Of a DNA stretch of 64,000 nt, positions 33,760-44,400 are shown in pieces (the first letter of the stretch is position 1; every line of letters starts with the position of its first letter). This stretch comes from Typhlomys cinereus (taxonomy: Eukaryota > Chordata > Mammalia > Rodentia > Platacanthomyidae), in NCBI GenBank assembly GCA_023101885.1, contig JALPQD010000137.1, positions 3,286,001 through 3,350,000 on the forward strand. The letters run 5' to 3'. The notes beneath the pieces are model-generated. The model had not been told where the DNA came from, searched no databases, and saw nothing but the letters and a program-made list of their open reading frames with translations. Made by a program: the position numbers and the translations under genes.

Positions 33760-33918
33760 AGTAGTTTAGGTTAGTTCTGAACTCAGAAACCTCCTGCCTC
33801 TGCCACCCAAGTGCTGAGAGCGAATATATGTACCACCACACCTGGCTTATCTTATTTTCTTTTTAAGTACCAGTTTCAGATATTTTATTGCAGCAACGGG
33901 AAATTGGATTACTAGCCA
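33760..33918. mobile_element. Antisense B1 fragment and MaLR LTR 3' end
   Basis: At 33760-33848 there is an antisense B1 (CTGCCACCCAAGTGCTGAGA). At 33852-33918 there is the plus-strand end of an MST/MLT1-like LTR (TTTTTAAGTACCAGTTTCAG, ATATTTTATTGCAGCAAC). Confidence 0.5.
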
Positions 33919-34404
33919 GTGTCAGTGTCCCCAAGAAGAAGGGAAAATTCTCTTCAAGTTCGTAGAAGGCCTGAGGAGGGTGCTGGCAGCGGAAGCAACT
34001 CTAAGAAAAAGAAAATGTCCCCGAAAGTACTCCAGGAGATTAGAATGGATGTTCCCTAGTGCAGAGCACACTGCAAGGAAGCTTCCCATCCCATGATATA
34101 CCCAGTATTAAAAAAAACTGATGAAAAAAGATTACTATGTATATCTTTTGAAAACTTTTACAAAATGCTTTCACGGGGTCCTATATTTTGCTTTTCTCAC
34201 CAGATAGCCTACAGAGGAGAACCTCTTGAATTTTAGTAACTAAAGTTTTTGGACACATGTTTGTTTGCTCAATTTATGAGCTATTATGATTGTTTCTGTT
34301 TAACTATTATAAACAATTTTTTTAAAAGAAACGTTTATGGTGCTGCTAGTGTAGACCAGGCACTACAGCCTCATGTAACTGAGGAAGGAAGATTATGTTC
34401 ACTT

Positions 34405-34568
34405 CTCTTTGCTTTGCTCTGAAGTTTCCCAGGCTCCACCTTTCAGGACCAGAAGTACAGGCTGCCACCACTTCCACCTGATGTTTTTATGTGGAATCTG
34501 GGATCCGAACCCAGGACCTTCTGTTTCTGAGGCAGAGGCTTAATCCCTGAGCCATCTTTCCAGTGCAG
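34405..34568 (-). mobile_element. tRNA-headed SINE, truncated
   Basis: On the minus strand the head (ACTGGAAAGATGGCTCAGGG) is at 34567, with B box GGGTTCGGATCCC. The 3' end is missing. An antisense ID-like piece follows at 34570-34660. Confidence 0.8.
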
Positions 34569-34935
34569 ACTTTTGATGCTTCTCCCTCCCAAGTACTGAG
34601 GATCAGCTTCACGCATACTAGGTAAACACTCTACCAACTGAGCTACATCTCTAGCCCCTAAACAAATACTTGAATGACTTTCTGGCTAAGTTTTTTGGTT
34701 TTCTTTCATTATTTAGAGAATACTTTATTATCTGGCTAAGTTTGTATACTAAACTAGCAGTATTTCTGGTTGATTAGCATTTATATTTTGATAGGTATTA
34801 AGTAAATATTTTCCCAAATGTTTGCACTTCCGTCTACAATATACGTCTTTTCTTTTGCACTCTGACCAATACTGGGTATTATCTAATATTGACAATTTGA
34901 TAAGAAGTAATTTTTCTTTGTTGGGGGAATAGGAA

Positions 34936-35037
34936 TGTGTGTGGAACACTTTATGAATTTGCATTTCTTGCTCAGTAGCCATGCTAATCTTTTTTGTACT
35001 GTTCCAATTTTAGTACATGTGTTGCTGAAGCAAGCAG
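34936..35037 (-). pseudogene. U6 snRNA pseudogene
   Basis: On the minus strand the sequence follows U6 snRNA along its full length: GCTTGCTTCAGCAACACAT at the 5' end, then ACTAAAATTGGAACAGTACA, GATTAGCATGGC, and a 3' end resembling GCAAATTCNTGAAGCGTTCC. Many substitutions are present, including in the ACAGAG box (ACAAAA here), which would abolish spliceosome function. No proximal TATA/PSE arrangement was identified. Confidence 0.88.
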
Positions 35038-35147
35038 GAACTTTTCTTCTGTTTTTGATCATTCATTTATACTTTTTCTAGGACTGTTTTCTTTTTTTAA
35101 TCTTTTGCTTATTAATTCAACCTCTTATACATAAAGGAAAATGTTAC

Positions 35148-35440
35148 ACTGGGAAAAGTGTGTTTGCTATGTAACCATGAGGAGCTGAGTTTAGATACCC
35201 AGAACACACATGAAAGTATCTGTAATCCCCAGCACTCCCACAACCAGATAATAGGCACAGGCAGAAGAATCTTCAGAACCTGTGCATCAGATAGCCTGGC
35301 ATAGGCAGTTGAAAAACAAAGGGATCCTGTCTCAAACAAGGTAGAAAATTGTCCTCTAACCTCCACATGTACACTATAGCACATCCTATGTTTACACATG
35401 AATGAACACATACACACATATATATTGCACATATACATAA
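35148..35440 (+). mobile_element. B4-like SINE
   Basis: ACCATGAGGAGCTGAGTTTA B box region, CCCCAGCACTCCCAC, GGATCCTGTCTCAAACAAGG, TTGTCCTCTAACCTCCACAT. The head is partly lost. Confidence 0.65.
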
Positions 35441-35679
35441 ATAAGTAGGAAACATGTTATACTTTGGTCCTTTTATGGTATTGTTGCTATACAGGTTTTT
35501 CAAAGGTCAATTTCACCCTTATTTTCTGAATTTCATGTCATATTTTAGAAATTCTTCATCCTGTAATTCTTCCTCAAAACCTAAACAGTTCAGTTCTTTA
35601 TTAAGGGAACTTTATGCCTTTGTCTTTGTCTAGTTTGGTATCATTTTTTTTATTTACTACATCTAAAAATTACAAGCAT

Positions 35680-35990
35680 CTTTATTTTTGGTGCTAGGGA
35701 TTGACTAGGGCTTTATGCATGCTATCCACATGCTTTGCAATGAGCCACTCTAGTCTCTCTGCTATGTTAATTCCAAAGATCGAACAATGACAACCAAATA
35801 GACCACCTTTTTCCTTTCTAATAGTGTTAATGAAATCCAGTTCCCTGTGTATGCTAGGCAAACATTCTGCCACTGACCTAGGTCCCTAATCCTTGGTTTC
35901 TTAAAACAGGTCTGTGTAGCTTGTTTCACTGTTGCTTCAACCTCCCGAGTACTGGGACTATAGGGATGCACCACTATACTAGCTTCAAGG
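35680..35990 (-). mobile_element. Antisense ID-like and B1-like remnants
   Basis: Two antisense ID-like pieces (about 35690-35760 and 35830-35885, ending AAACATTCTGCCACTGACCT) and an antisense B1 (35895-35985; CCTCCCGAGTACTGGGACTA). Confidence 0.55.
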
Positions 35991-35999
35991 AATTTTTGC

Positions 36000-36826
36000 A
36001 AAATTGTCCTGAGTTTCTAAGAATCTTATAAGATGAACAAAGGCACTTGCTTTTTTATTGATGTAGAAACTGAGTCTGGTTGATGTTTCAGGTTCCTTGG
36101 AGGGAAAAACAGCTCAAACCAGCAGCAAGGCCATTTCCTTTAGTGCCTTGTGGCTTATGTAGCACTGTTACATATACTACTTTCTCTGACCACTAGTTCA
36201 GAGCCTTTCCTGCCCTGACAGCCAGCTTTTGGCCTCTCCATCATGCCCAGTTGGTTATTAGTATGTTGCTGGCCCAGCAGATTTTAGGATATAAATAGAT
36301 GCATTTGTTGTCTGGATGATTCTTTTCCTGGAGGCTGTCACATTTACTCCTGCTAGGAACCAAAGTTTTCACTAGCTTGGCTCAGGCTGAAAAAGAAGCT
36401 TCCTGAGATTCTGAGAATGCAACAATGGGTTTCCTATGCCTCAGAATGGCTCTCCAGGTGAGTACCAAATTGCCAGAGCTCAAAGGCAGGCATTTTGGAG
36501 CTGCAATCGGGGATACAATGGGATGCAGCTATACTTAAGACTCTACCTGTTAAAGAGTTGGTATCTGCTATTGTTTTCTAATTTCATCATAGAGTCTCAT
36601 GGTTATTAGAAACCACCGACATGGTTATTAGAAACCATAGACAGGATCTTTCTTGTTTTCACAACTTGAGACCTTTATTGACTCCTGCAATCTAATAAGC
36701 CTGGCTGATAGTAAGTATCCCAAATAATAATTGTTGCTCAAGGATATCATAAAGATCTTGGGAGATTTTCCAAAAGCAAAATTAAAGAAGATAGGAAGCA
36801 TGATCTTTTTTTTTTTAAATATAAGA
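36000..36826. other. Unique intergenic DNA
   Basis: About 800 bases without recognised repeats and without a good coding frame. With 16763-17680 and 26290-26945 it is one of the larger repeat-free islands of the intergenic part, a candidate for conserved regulatory sequence near BMPR2. Confidence 0.4.
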
Positions 36827-36827
36827 T

Positions 36828-37095
36828 TTTTGGGACTGGGGAGAGGGCTCAGTGGTTAAAGAGCTTGTCACTTACATGAAAGGACAGGAATTCAGATCCT
36901 TATATTCCATGTAAAATGCAGCACAGTGTGGCTACTCACCTGTAATTCCAGCCCTGGAAGGTGAAAGATCAAGGATAGGCCTCAACATCATCAGGCATCC
37001 ATATGAACATGTACGCATGGATGTAAACCACTGACGTGCAGTCATGTATATGCAAACATGCATAAACACATACACATACACCCATTAAAATGGAA
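36828..37095 (+). mobile_element. B4-like SINE
   Basis: GGGACTGGGGAGAGGGCTCA head, CAGGAATTCAGATCCTTATA, TCACCTGTAATTCCAGCCCT, and an ACACATACACACCC tail. Confidence 0.7.
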
Positions 37096-37109
37096 AAGGC
37101 AAAAAAAGG

Positions 37110-37500
37110 ATATAAAACTTTATTGTGACTATTTCAAATATACAGGAAAGGGATAAAATAGTATGATGAACAGTGTTATCCTACATTTCAACAATGGTTA
37201 ACATTTTGCTATACTTGCTTCATAGATTTATATTCATACATTCTGTGAACTATGTGAAAATATATCAGGACACTTCTCCCTAATAGAATAAGCCCTTTAA
37301 AACTGGGAATATTCTTCTATAGAACCACAGTACCATTATCAATTCTACAAGTTCGTTGCCTGAAATAATTTACTATCTATCCAGCACACCTAGTAACTTT
37401 CCTGTCTCTCAAACCTTTTCTTTTGAAACCAAGATAAATCGAGGTGCACACTTTGCATTTAATCCTTTCAAATCTCTTTTATTACAAAAGAAGGATCAGA
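37110..37500 (+). mobile_element. L1-type non-coding end fragment
   Basis: CAACAATGGTTAACATTTTG, CTATAGAACCACAGTACCAT and TATCAATTCTACAAG resemble the UTR stretch often annotated in mammalian L1M-type elements. The assignment is from memory and tentative. Confidence 0.45.
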
Positions 37501-37537
37501 GAATCTCCAATGAAGAGCCAGATAATATAGACTTTAA

Positions 37538-37818
37538 GGGCTGGAGAGGTGGCTCAGGGGTTAAGCCTCCGCCTTGCAGGCGGAAGGTCCTGAGTTCGGA
37601 TCCCAGATCCCACATATAGACGCCAGGCAGAAGCGAGGGCGGCCTGCGTTTCTGGTCCTGGTAGGGCCTGGTCCTGGTAGGGCGGAGCCTGTGAATCCCG
37701 GGGCAGAAGGAGGTGGAGGCGTCCATGGTAGTTCGCGAATTCGTCCGTGGTTCTACACACACACACACACACACTCACGCACACAAAATTGAATAAATAA
37801 AAAAAAATTTTTTTTAAA
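37538..37818 (+). mobile_element. Young tRNA-headed SINE
   Basis: A full copy with an internal 16-base tandem duplication (CCTGGTCCTGGTAGGG-type) at about 37652-37683. A 14-bp target duplication (AATATAGACTTTAA) at 37524-37537 and 37819-37832. Confidence 0.95.
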
Positions 37819-37949
37819 AATATAGACTTTAAATTTTGTGGGCTACATGGTTTTGTAATACTGTGGGAGCAGTTATAGCCATGTAGCCAAAGATAGTATT
37901 TAAACCAGTAATTATAGCTATGCTATCTTATATATATATTAAAAATGGC

Positions 37950-38470
37950 TCTAAACTCAGCCTGGTGGTAAAGGCCTATCATCACAGTCGGGAGGCTGAA
38001 GGACTGCCAAGTCCACAGACTGCCTGAACTGCAGAGTGAATGCAAGGCAAACCTGGGCAACTTAGGAAAACCCTGCTTCAGAATTTAAAATGATTTCAAA
38101 AAATGTAGGAGCTCAGGCAGGCATAGTACGTTTGCCTAGCAGTCTTAGGACTACAGGTTCTATGGACTAGATTTGTACCTCAGGTACTTTGTTACAGAAC
38201 AGCCCTTTTTCCTGTGCTTTATTAAGTTTTTATGATTAGTATTGAAAATCCAGCCTCATGGATGCTGTTTGTGCTGGACCACCTGCTTGTGCTGTCTGTG
38301 GATGCCGATGTTGACAACGGATGTCTTTTTTGATCATTCTCCATATCATTTATTGAGGTGAAGTCTCTTGTTGACCCTGGAGCTTACTGATCTCGGTTAG
38401 TTAGTCTTTATCCTCTTCTATGTCTTCAGAACACTGGAATTATAGGCAGCAGCCACACTTGCCTGGTTTT
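37950..38470. mobile_element. B1-like and ID-like remnants
   Basis: 37955-38095 is a plus-strand B1-like unit (CAGCCTGGTGGTAAAGGCCT, GTCGGGAGGCTGAAGGACTG). 38110-38190 is ID-like. 38395-38468 is an antisense B1 end. Confidence 0.5.
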
Positions 38471-38584
38471 ACATGAGTTTTGGGGACTGAAATACCACTC
38501 ACTTCCCACACTAGCAAATGCTTATTTTCTGAGCCATTTTCTTCCCAGCTCAGAATAGTGTATTTTTGAAAAACGAATGTGGCA

Positions 38585-38870
38585 AGATTAGCAAGGTAGT
38601 TCAGTGAGTAAGGTGCCTGCTTCTGTAACAGGTGCTTTCTACCAAATACTGAACCATCTCACCAACCTCTGCCTTTTAGAGGGAGTGAAGGATAACAATG
38701 GGGAGGGGGGGGAATGCTCTTGCATACTCTGCAGAGGTGGAGGTCAGAGGGCAACTTTCAGATGTCAGATTTGTCTTTCCAACGAATGGGCTTCTGGGAA
38801 CTGAACTAAGGTCCTTGTGCTTGCAAGGTAGGCTTTTCGCAAACTGGACTACCCCAATTGTCTTTTTTTG
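38585..38870. mobile_element. ID/B3-like SINE remnants
   Basis: 38585-38680 has a tRNA-type head (GCAAGGTAGTTCAGTGAGTA). 38700-38862 is an antisense B3/B4-like unit (GGAGGTCAGAGGGCAACTTT). Confidence 0.55.
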
Positions 38871-38944
38871 TTCTTGTTGTTGCACATCTGGATCTGACTG
38901 CTTGATATGATGCTGGAAAATAGATTTAAAGGTTAATATTTTTG

Positions 38945-39199
38945 GTATATGTCATGTATGTGTCTGTATGCATCAGAGGGCACTTTGGATGCCTGTGGAA
39001 GCCACCCATGGGTGACTCTAAGAATCATCTTAGATTGCTTCTACTTCCCTTTTTGTTTTGCCTGGGATTTCCCAGGCTCTACCTTTCAGAGCCTGGAAGT
39101 GTAGATCACTGCTATTTCCACCTATCATTTTTTCATCCAAACTCTGGTCCTTCTGCTTGTAGGTCAAAGTCTTAACCACTGAACCATCTCTCCAGCCTA
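38945..39199 (-). mobile_element. tRNA-headed SINE, older subfamily
   Basis: The minus strand has the head (GGCTGGAGAGATGGTTCAGT) at 39198 and the older body reversed (GGGATTTCCCAGGCTCTACC; CCCATGGGTGACTCTAAGAA). Confidence 0.85.
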
Positions 39200-39214
39200 A
39201 CCTGTACAAATTTT

Positions 39215-39375
39215 AATTTTGTTTTACAGGTGCAAATGCATTTGTCTTGCTGCATATGTGTAAGAAAGAAGACAACTTTGTAGAATCAGGCTCTCTACTT
39301 TATGGGTTGCTGGAATAGTAACTCAAGTCATCAGGCTTAGTGGCAAGTGTTTTTATCTGCTGAGCCATTTTTCTT
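39215..39375 (-). mobile_element. B3/B4-like SINE
   Basis: Antisense: GAAGACAACTTTGTAGAATC, TTTTTATCTGCTGAGCCATT. The stretch 39380-39957 after it is mostly unassigned. Confidence 0.6.
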
Positions 39376-39957
39376 TTTAAGAGAAAAAAGGGTATGAGTA
39401 TGACTAAAGTGTTTGGAATATACTGAGTAGAAATAGGGATATGCTAGAAAAGTTCCTGAAGGAGTGTTCTTTCTCTTCTAAATGTTGGTTGGAATGCAAA
39501 TTACTGTTTTGGAGGCAAGCCAGTACTGTTTATTGTTTTTAGGAGCCACATATTTGCTAAGCAAGTAAATTACCACTGAACTACACCCCTTAGGTCCTGG
39601 CACTATTTTATAGTTTATCCCTACTTTTGACTATATAGAACTTGGCACTCTATGGTCATCTTTATCAAAATGTTAAAAATTAACTTGTTTTGTCTTGAAA
39701 CAATGTTTCTGGGATACTACTGGGTGACACAAAATGGCACAATTCCTTCAGAGAAAAGATAAGGAGACTTAAAGCTAATAATCTTCTGTGCCAGGCTAAG
39801 GAAAAATTTGAAGCAAGACTTCTCCTAAGCCTCTGGCCACATAAGCAGAGGTGGAATTCAAAAGCAATATCCATCATTGCCTCTTCCATCTGCCAAAATT
39901 TTTACTGACTTGTTTTAGCATGATGTTCATGTCAGAGGCCATATGAAAATAATTCAC

Positions 39958-40070
39958 AAGGCTGGAGAAATGGCTCAGGGGTAAAGCCTCTGCCTCACAA
40001 GCAGAAGGTTCTTAGTTTGGATCCTGGATCTCACATAAAAATGCTAAGAGTAGCCTGGGAAACTCCTTGA
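39958..40070 (+). mobile_element. tRNA-headed SINE, truncated
   Basis: AAGGCTGGAGAAATGGCTCA head and B box intact, then a shortened body ending TAGCCTGGGAAACTCC. Confidence 0.8.
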
Positions 40071-40440
40071 CATTCTCCCTACCTTGTCCTTTATCCAAGG
40101 TGACACCTTTTTCTTTAAAATGTTTCTTTTTTCTCTACTTCTGTTATGCTAAGAATAGTTAGCCCACAAGCAACCAATACACTGAATCCTCTGAAAACTG
40201 GTAAGCCAAAGATTTGTTTTTTTCTGACACTTTGTTGCAGTGACGAGACACTAGCCCATCATCTTGGTTTTGTTGGCTTATAAAGCATTTTCCCTTGCTC
40301 CATGAAAAAATAATTTTGAGGGCTGGGAATGCTGTAGTGGTAGAGCTTAAAAGCCCTGAGTTAAGACACACACAACAGCCCCTTCCCTATCTTGAATTCC
40401 CTTAGAGAAATCATTTTAGATTATTTTGAAAATGTCAGAG

Positions 40441-40549
40441 ATGTACCTATTAAGTTTGTATGAGCTGAAATAATAAAAAAAAATGTATTATATATAAAAA
40501 AAAAAAAGTAAAAAAAAAAAAAGTAAAAAAAAAAAAAAGAAAAGAAAAA
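40441..40549 (+). mobile_element. Ultra-short L1-like 3' insertion with perfect target duplication
   Basis: About 110 bases: ATGTACCTATTAAGTTTGTA, then an AT-rich piece and an interrupted A-run (40493-40549). It is flanked by an exact 13-bp duplication (GAAAATGTCAGAG) at 40428-40440 and 40550-40562. The first 20 bases equal the terminal motif of the L1-like element at 10137-10343, so it is the same LINE family cut down to its last bases. Confidence 0.85.
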
Positions 40550-40564
40550 GAAAATGTCAGAGCT

Positions 40565-40870
40565 AAGAGTTGTGGGTTAGTGGTAGAGTGCTTGTCTGGC
40601 ATGAGGCCCTGGTTTAATTCACCGGCATCAAATACACATAAGGGCCATCATCTTACTGTACCTTTAAGAATAAGCTGGGGCTGGAGATGAGTTCACTAGG
40701 TAGAATGCCTGAAGCCTTGGATTTGAGAGCCAGCATCTCATAAAACCAACTGTGGTAGAACATCCCTTATATTTCTAGACCAAGAAGTTCAAAGCTATTT
40801 GACTACAAGTCAGGTTTGAAGTCAGCATAGACAATGAAACTATCTCCAATAAACACTAACTAACTGAGTA
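40565..40870 (+). mobile_element. ID-like SINE followed by B4-like SINE
   Basis: 40565-40635: TTAGTGGTAGAGTGCTTGTC and CCCTGGTTTAATTCACC, an ID unit. 40676-40870: GGGGCTGGAGATGAGTTCAC, a B4-type dimer. The region 40871-41160 has nothing recognised. Confidence 0.65.
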
Positions 40871-41162
40871 AAGTTACAGCCACATTTTCTTCCCTTTTAA
40901 AAAATACCAGAGTGTTTTTGTTCATCTAGCTTTAACATTTGAAGGAGACAACTTTTTATTTAAATACAGAAGATAAAATGAGAAATAGAACAGAAAAGAA
41001 AAAGACATTAGTGACGTTCTTAAATTGATCCCTTAGCACATCCCAAAAAGCTATTTCAAATTGATCACTAACAACTCATTTTTTAAAAAATATGATCATT
41101 AAATGCAAATGAAATAGGAAAGTTGAAAGATTCTTTACTAAAATGTAAAAATCACAGAACTG

Positions 41163-41364
41163 CCTTAAGATAAAAAGAAAATATTTTATTTGTATATCAA
41201 AGATTCTAAGATTAACATTTGATGTCAAGACAACAAAAAGATTTGAAAAACTATTGAATGTAACTTCCCTTGATTATCTCGGACAGCATTGCTGATGTAC
41301 TTACTCCCTACTGAATCTAAAGCATGATGTGTGTCCAGGTGAAAAGTATCACAGCTCCCTTCCA
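41163..41364 (-). other. NOP58: NOP58 3' UTR
   Basis: Sequence between the TAA stop and the presumed cleavage site, about 200 bases, AT-rich. The right-hand edge is fixed by the stop codon. The left edge is inferred from the AATAAA signal at 41185-41190, allowing 10-30 bases for cleavage. Confidence 0.75.
41185..41190 (-). terminator. NOP58: Poly(A) signal AATAAA of NOP58
   Basis: The first AATAAA on the minus strand after the NOP58 stop codon, about 175 bases downstream of it. This is the likely cleavage/polyadenylation signal. A later or alternative site cannot be excluded from sequence alone. Confidence 0.75.
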
Positions 41365-41415
41365 TTAGTCTTCACTGTCTTTCTTTTTTTTCTTTTTCTT
41401 CTTTTTCTCTGGACT
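41365..41415 (-). CDS. NOP58: NOP58 exon 15 (coding part, with stop)
   Basis: Coding end of the last exon. It begins with Ser-Pro-Glu directly after a TTTTCAG acceptor, followed by nine lysines, Asp-Ser-Glu-Asp and a TAA stop at 41365-41367. The phase is 0, following the Pro codon that ends exon 14. The lysine run is the end of the KKE/D tail, a nucleolar feature of the family. The 3' UTR continues to the left. Confidence 0.95.
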   Translation of the reverse strand, partial: SPEKKKKKKKKKDSED

Positions 41416-44400
41416 CTGAAAATAACCAAGAAAGTTCTGAAATAGCAATATTTTCAAGGGTCCTGATAAAATGTAAAAATCTACTTCTTTTGAAAGATTT
41501 GTGAGTAAAATTAAAAAAAAATAGTGTTAGTAAAGTGAGCATTAACAAACTGGGCTAGGGATATAACTCAGCAGAAAAGCACTTATTTTAGCATGCAGAA
41601 AGTCACAGGTTCAGGCCTCTTATTCCCTCAAAGTAAACTCTTTTTGGGATGACAACCTTTATAATATATATTTTTCCATTACAAATACTTGCTCATTTCT
41701 GACAAAGAATGCTGTTAATATTTGTACTTAAGATCAGCTAAAAAGCTTTTTTATGCTTTTATAAAAACAGGCAGCACTGGGCTGGAGAGATTGCTCAGGC
41801 GTTAATCCTCTGCCGCACAAGCAAGCAGAAGTTTCTGAGTTCAGATCCCATGTCCCAAATAAAAACGCCAGGTGGAAAAGGTGGTGACCTACACTTCCAG
41901 CCCCAATGGGCAGAGCCTGGGAAATCCCAAAGCAAAGCAAAGCTTAAAAGGAGGTAGAAACAATGCAGGATGATTCCCAAAGCCACCCTTGAGCCTCCAT
42001 AGGAACACACAGTGCCCTCTTATACACACACACTAAATAAATAAATAATTTTTTAAAAAGGCACCCTTGGGCATCCACAAGGACACACATACATACACAC
42101 ACGAGCAAAATAATAAAAACAGGCAGCACTGCCAATTCCTTCATTTGAGGTAGATACTATTCTGCTGAGTTACAGCCCCAGGTGAAAATGTCTGTTAATA
42201 ACCATAAACTCTAGGGGTTGGAGGTGGGGTATGACAGAGTTACATACAGGAATTGCTGTGCTAGTGCATGGCTCTTCTTCAGAAAGTGGTTCTTCCTTAA
42301 TATGTTTCTTTTTATCCTTCTTCTTCTTCTTCTTTACAGATGTCTCCTCTTCTACTACCTTTTCTTCTTCCTCCTCTTCCTCTACTTTAGTTGAGAAAGA
42401 GATATAAAGACATAATTTTTTTCTCTCATTATGATTCAGTTTACTATGGTTATTTTTTTTATTGGAAGTCTTTGAGAGCCTATCTTATTCAGCAGCACTA
42501 ACTGTACAAATGATGAACATGAAACTCAAAAAATTTTCTCATGAGCTTGCAGTTATGTGTAGAAATCAGCATTAAAACGAAAGTCAACTACTTTCCTAGC
42601 TCACTTGCTTTGGAAAATGTAGTATTAAAAAAGCCAAACATCCTGCTGTGTTGCATGTATGTCAGTAGACGGCAGAAGCTGTTATCTACGCTTAGTGTGT
42701 TTGACCTGTGAATATTTGAATAACATGCTACAGTTTCTGCCAATCACCTAGAGCCCAACAGCAGGATCACCGCTCTTCTAGTTGACCAAGGACCAAGTTA
42801 GAGTTGTTTGCTAACCCCACATATATATATCCAACAGAAGACAGTTTCTGTTGACTGGCTTGATGATCCTCAACTTAGGTGATGGGAGGTCTATTAAGGA
42901 TGAGTGACAGCATGTCCTTGGACAGCTTGCCACCTGTCCACTGTACCCTCCCTACTGGTGACTCTCAGATGTTGGGGAGAGGAAAGGAAAGAGACTTCAT
43001 GCCCAGTAATAGGTACTTTCCAATCCTCAGTATAATGGCAGCTCTTAAACTACCCCAATTCAACAAGGGAAAAAGAATTCTACCATTCGTATGATCATAT
43101 CGTGAGCTGAGTCTCACAGATTGACGAAACTGTTGAATATTTTCAAAAAGCATTAAGACAAAAAAGCTACACAACGACACTAATTTTAACAACAAAACCT
43201 TAACAGAGGTTCTAAAGCCAGCAGATTTGGGTTTATTTGGCTTGCTGTGACTTTCAGCAATGTGGACAGACATTTCAACAATAAGGTCTAAAATAGAGAA
43301 AATTTTCAAGGGGAAAAGAAGTGTGTTGGGATAGACAGATGACTGGGAGAAATGATTGACATGTTGAAGAAATGGCAAACAGGCAAATGTATAAGATACC
43401 AATCAGGAACTGTTTCAAATACTAGAAGCAGATTTAGGAATCAGAAACACAGAGGTTAATAACTTTTTCATATTTTCTTTAGTCAGGGGAGGAGCCCATT
43501 CATTAATAGCATGTCTTGGCATTTAGAAACCAAGTTAAACCATCAATATTCCTGTTTTACTCTGGCCACATTAGCAGGCACCCAATAAACTCAAAGAATA
43601 AAAAAAAGGGGGGCACTTGCTTATTATTAGCTTCAAGAGAGAATCTAGTTCACTTGTGAATGCCTTTGAGATACCCCATTAGCAAGCGGCAGGTTACATG
43701 TCCTACTGACTTAGCTGTAGATTTTCCTCCAAATCTCAGCAACCAATTTAGAAACTACATACTCGAATTGTCCACAAGACATTAAATTTTTGTATATTTA
43801 GTAAATACTTTACATATTTGAAAATACACGTTCTATTCTGTAAAATTAATTTAACAGCATCCCAACTCTTTCCAATGAGCATATTAAACATTAAAACATC
43901 ATTAGTTTTCACAAGTGCCAAAAGTAGTCATTTCTCCAAAAACTTATGGTGGAGTCTGTAGTTTTTATAGAGTAAGATAACTCTCAGTGTACCATTTTGA
44001 GAGTATAAATGGCATTTAAAATGTTAAACTAACCTTTAATTTTAATCTTAGCTTTTTTTGCTTTCTTTTCGGTAACTTCATCCTCTTTGTCTACCTCTTC
44101 TATTTTGCGTTTTTTAGAATAAGTTGGAAGTGTTGAGTCACCAGAAGGATCATATGTCTTCACTTCACTAAAATAAAGAATTTTTGGAAAATTGTTATAA
44201 ATAGCTGTAATCCAAAAACATCTTAGAAAAAAAAGCAAATACCATTAGATAATACTTACATAAACATATGATGTTTCATTTTAGTGAAGACCAACAGTTG
44301 CCCAAAACATTTTTCAAGTAGAACACCACATTTAAAAGCAATGTGAGATAAACAAATTCTAGTTTAAGCAACCCGTGTACTTACGATTGTATAGGAAAAC

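Noticed and set aside
1..41160. BMPR2 exons or promoter in the left part
   Set aside because: I found no kinase, activin-receptor or signal-peptide coding block and no CpG-island promoter. In human the gap is about 70 kb, so BMPR2 probably lies outside the window.
42965..43402. 145-codon minus-strand frame in NOP58 intron 13
   Set aside because: It is not needed for the NOP58 frame, has no family match and no flanking splice-site context, and is in AT-rich DNA. Chance is the best explanation.
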